The translations under genes were made by a program, and so were the position numbers. Of a stretch of 64,000 bases of DNA, positions 63,380-64,000 are shown in pieces. The DNA lies in assembly GCA_964514385.1 (NCBI GenBank), contig CAZEQJ010000009.1:1-64000 (forward strand), given 5' to 3'. The stretch is from CAZEQJ01 sp964514385. Lineage in GTDB: Bacteria; Bacteroidota; Bacteroidia; Cytophagales; Cyclobacteriaceae. The notes under the pieces were generated by a model. The model ran no database searches and was not told the DNA's origin. It saw only the letters and a list, made by a program, of their open reading frames with translations. Every line of letters begins with the position of its first letter. Positions within the stretch are counted from its first letter, which is position 1.

Positions 63380-64000
63380 TTATTCCTTTATTATCAGCGT
63401 TCTGGTGGTGCTGTCGTTGTCAATCAGTTCCATTATGTAGGTTCCGGCTGACAATGAGGATACCTGCAGCGAGCTTGTGTGGGTATACTCAACCAATAAC
63501 GCACCATTCATATTATAAAGCCGGGCTATATCCACTTCTTCCCGGATCATGATGACATCCCTGGCCGGATTGGGATAAACCATTCCGTTTAGTTGTTCGA
63601 TGGCTGTGATGGGAGGATCAGTGATGATATATTCAGCAGTCACCACATCACTGTCAAGGAATCCTCGTGCCCGGGCAAAAGCCTGTACGGTAAGTGATTC
63701 TTCCACCAGTATGGGGCGATCCAGTATAAAACTTGCATCGGAAGGTGTAGTGCCGTCTGTAGTATAATAAATAACAGCATCAGCCGTCGACGTAGTGGCT
63801 GTGACTTCCTGAGTTTCGAAATAGGTACCCGCAGCCGGGTCGAAAACAGGATTAGCTACCTGTTCTGTAGGCGTGATTTCCTGCACGCCATCTGCATCTA
63901 CAGGCAATACCTGATAGTTATCATCAAACTGACCCAGAACTCCGGTAACGGTTACAAAATTAAAAGGTATTACAGTGCCCGTCAGCGGGTGGCTGCTGGT
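63380..64000 (-). CDS. T9SS-sorted protein with chitobiase-like domain (partial, start outside window)
   Basis: Only the C-terminal ~206 residues lie in the window; the frame remains open to the end of the sequence, so the apparent start near 63907 is not real. The visible part begins with an OB-fold-like strand segment (FVTVTGVLGQFDDNYQVLPV), then a chitobiase/beta-hexosaminidase C-terminal-type domain (TATTSTADAVIYYTTDGTTP), and a T9SS type A sorting domain (VYPNPARDVIMIREEVDIAR, SLSAGTYIMELIDND). The OB-like segment recalls the lipoprotein at 57499, so this may be another nuclease or nucleic-acid-binding protein of the same cluster. Confidence 0.75.
   Translation of the reverse strand, partial: TSSHPLTGTVIPFNFVTVTGVLGQFDDNYQVLPVDADGVQEITPTEQVANPVFDPAAGTYFETQEVTATTSTADAVIYYTTDGTTPSDASFILDRPILVEESLTVQAFARARGFLDSDVVTAEYIITDPPITAIEQLNGMVYPNPARDVIMIREEVDIARLYNMNGALLVEYTHTSSLQVSSLSAGTYIMELIDNDSTTRTLIIKE

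Overview
The window is a Bacteroidota chromosome fragment, most likely from Cytophagales. The evidence is three C-terminal type IX secretion (T9SS) sorting domains, TonB-dependent receptors with carboxypeptidase-regulatory-like N-termini, a DAHP synthase fused to a type II chorismate mutase, a long lysyl-tRNA synthetase, DUF6588 and head-GIN proteins, and TTTT-N19-NNNNTTTG promoter-like elements. Two runs of ten N (26892-26901 and 49772-49781) are scaffold gaps. Each falls inside one gene, and in both cases the reading frame resumes only if the true gap is a multiple of three, so the ten Ns are placeholders.

Layout. Positions 1-568 hold the 3' end of a 23S rRNA, a 5S rRNA and a terminator. 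Positions 661-18250 are mostly housekeeping: an MFS exporter, DUF2721, an M61 peptidase / DUF4442 / fructosamine kinase / tyrosine phosphatase operon, a Fur-family regulator, waaA and rsgA, the shikimate genes aroA, aroB and DAHP synthase-chorismate mutase, proline dehydrogenase, lysS, and an operon of HemJ, Sco and cytochrome c. Positions 18395-30542 hold a Crp/Fnr regulator, then a long minus-strand block of overlapping genes: FAD oxidoreductase, membrane 4Fe-4S protein, sensor kinase with a degenerate ATPase domain, rRNA methyltransferase, three glycosyltransferases, rhodanese, and a TIGR04282-type transferase. Upstream of that block lies a BtuF-like lipoprotein. Positions 30618-33623 encode a GIN-domain protein and a CHASE2 / FecR-like pair. 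Positions 33678-40610 hold rseP, dxr, a GH3-family enzyme, an HtrA protease and dnaA.

From 40838 onward the genes are mostly envelope and secretion functions: a 1416-residue exported TPR-CHAT peptidase, a TonB-dependent receptor, a YHS protein, and a tandem pair of paralogues that join a macroglobulin-like front half to a TonB plug domain without a barrel. Positions 53153-64000 form a coherent cluster: a TonB-dependent receptor, a surface lipoprotein with tandem jelly-roll domains and an OB-fold-like domain, a T9SS endonuclease I, a T9SS lamin-tail protein, a 60-residue PID-CTERM peptide, a divergent exported endonuclease/exonuclease/phosphatase, and the end of another T9SS protein. I infer that this is an extracellular nucleic-acid (phosphate or nucleoside) scavenging locus.

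The most notable candidates for something new are the nucleic-acid locus with its PID-CTERM peptide, the pseudo-histidine kinase inside a redox-glycosylation operon, the tandem barrel-less plug proteins, and the exported TPR-CHAT peptidase. No CRISPR array, insertion sequence, prophage or tRNA gene was recognised. No stretch longer than 300 bases lacks a gene.
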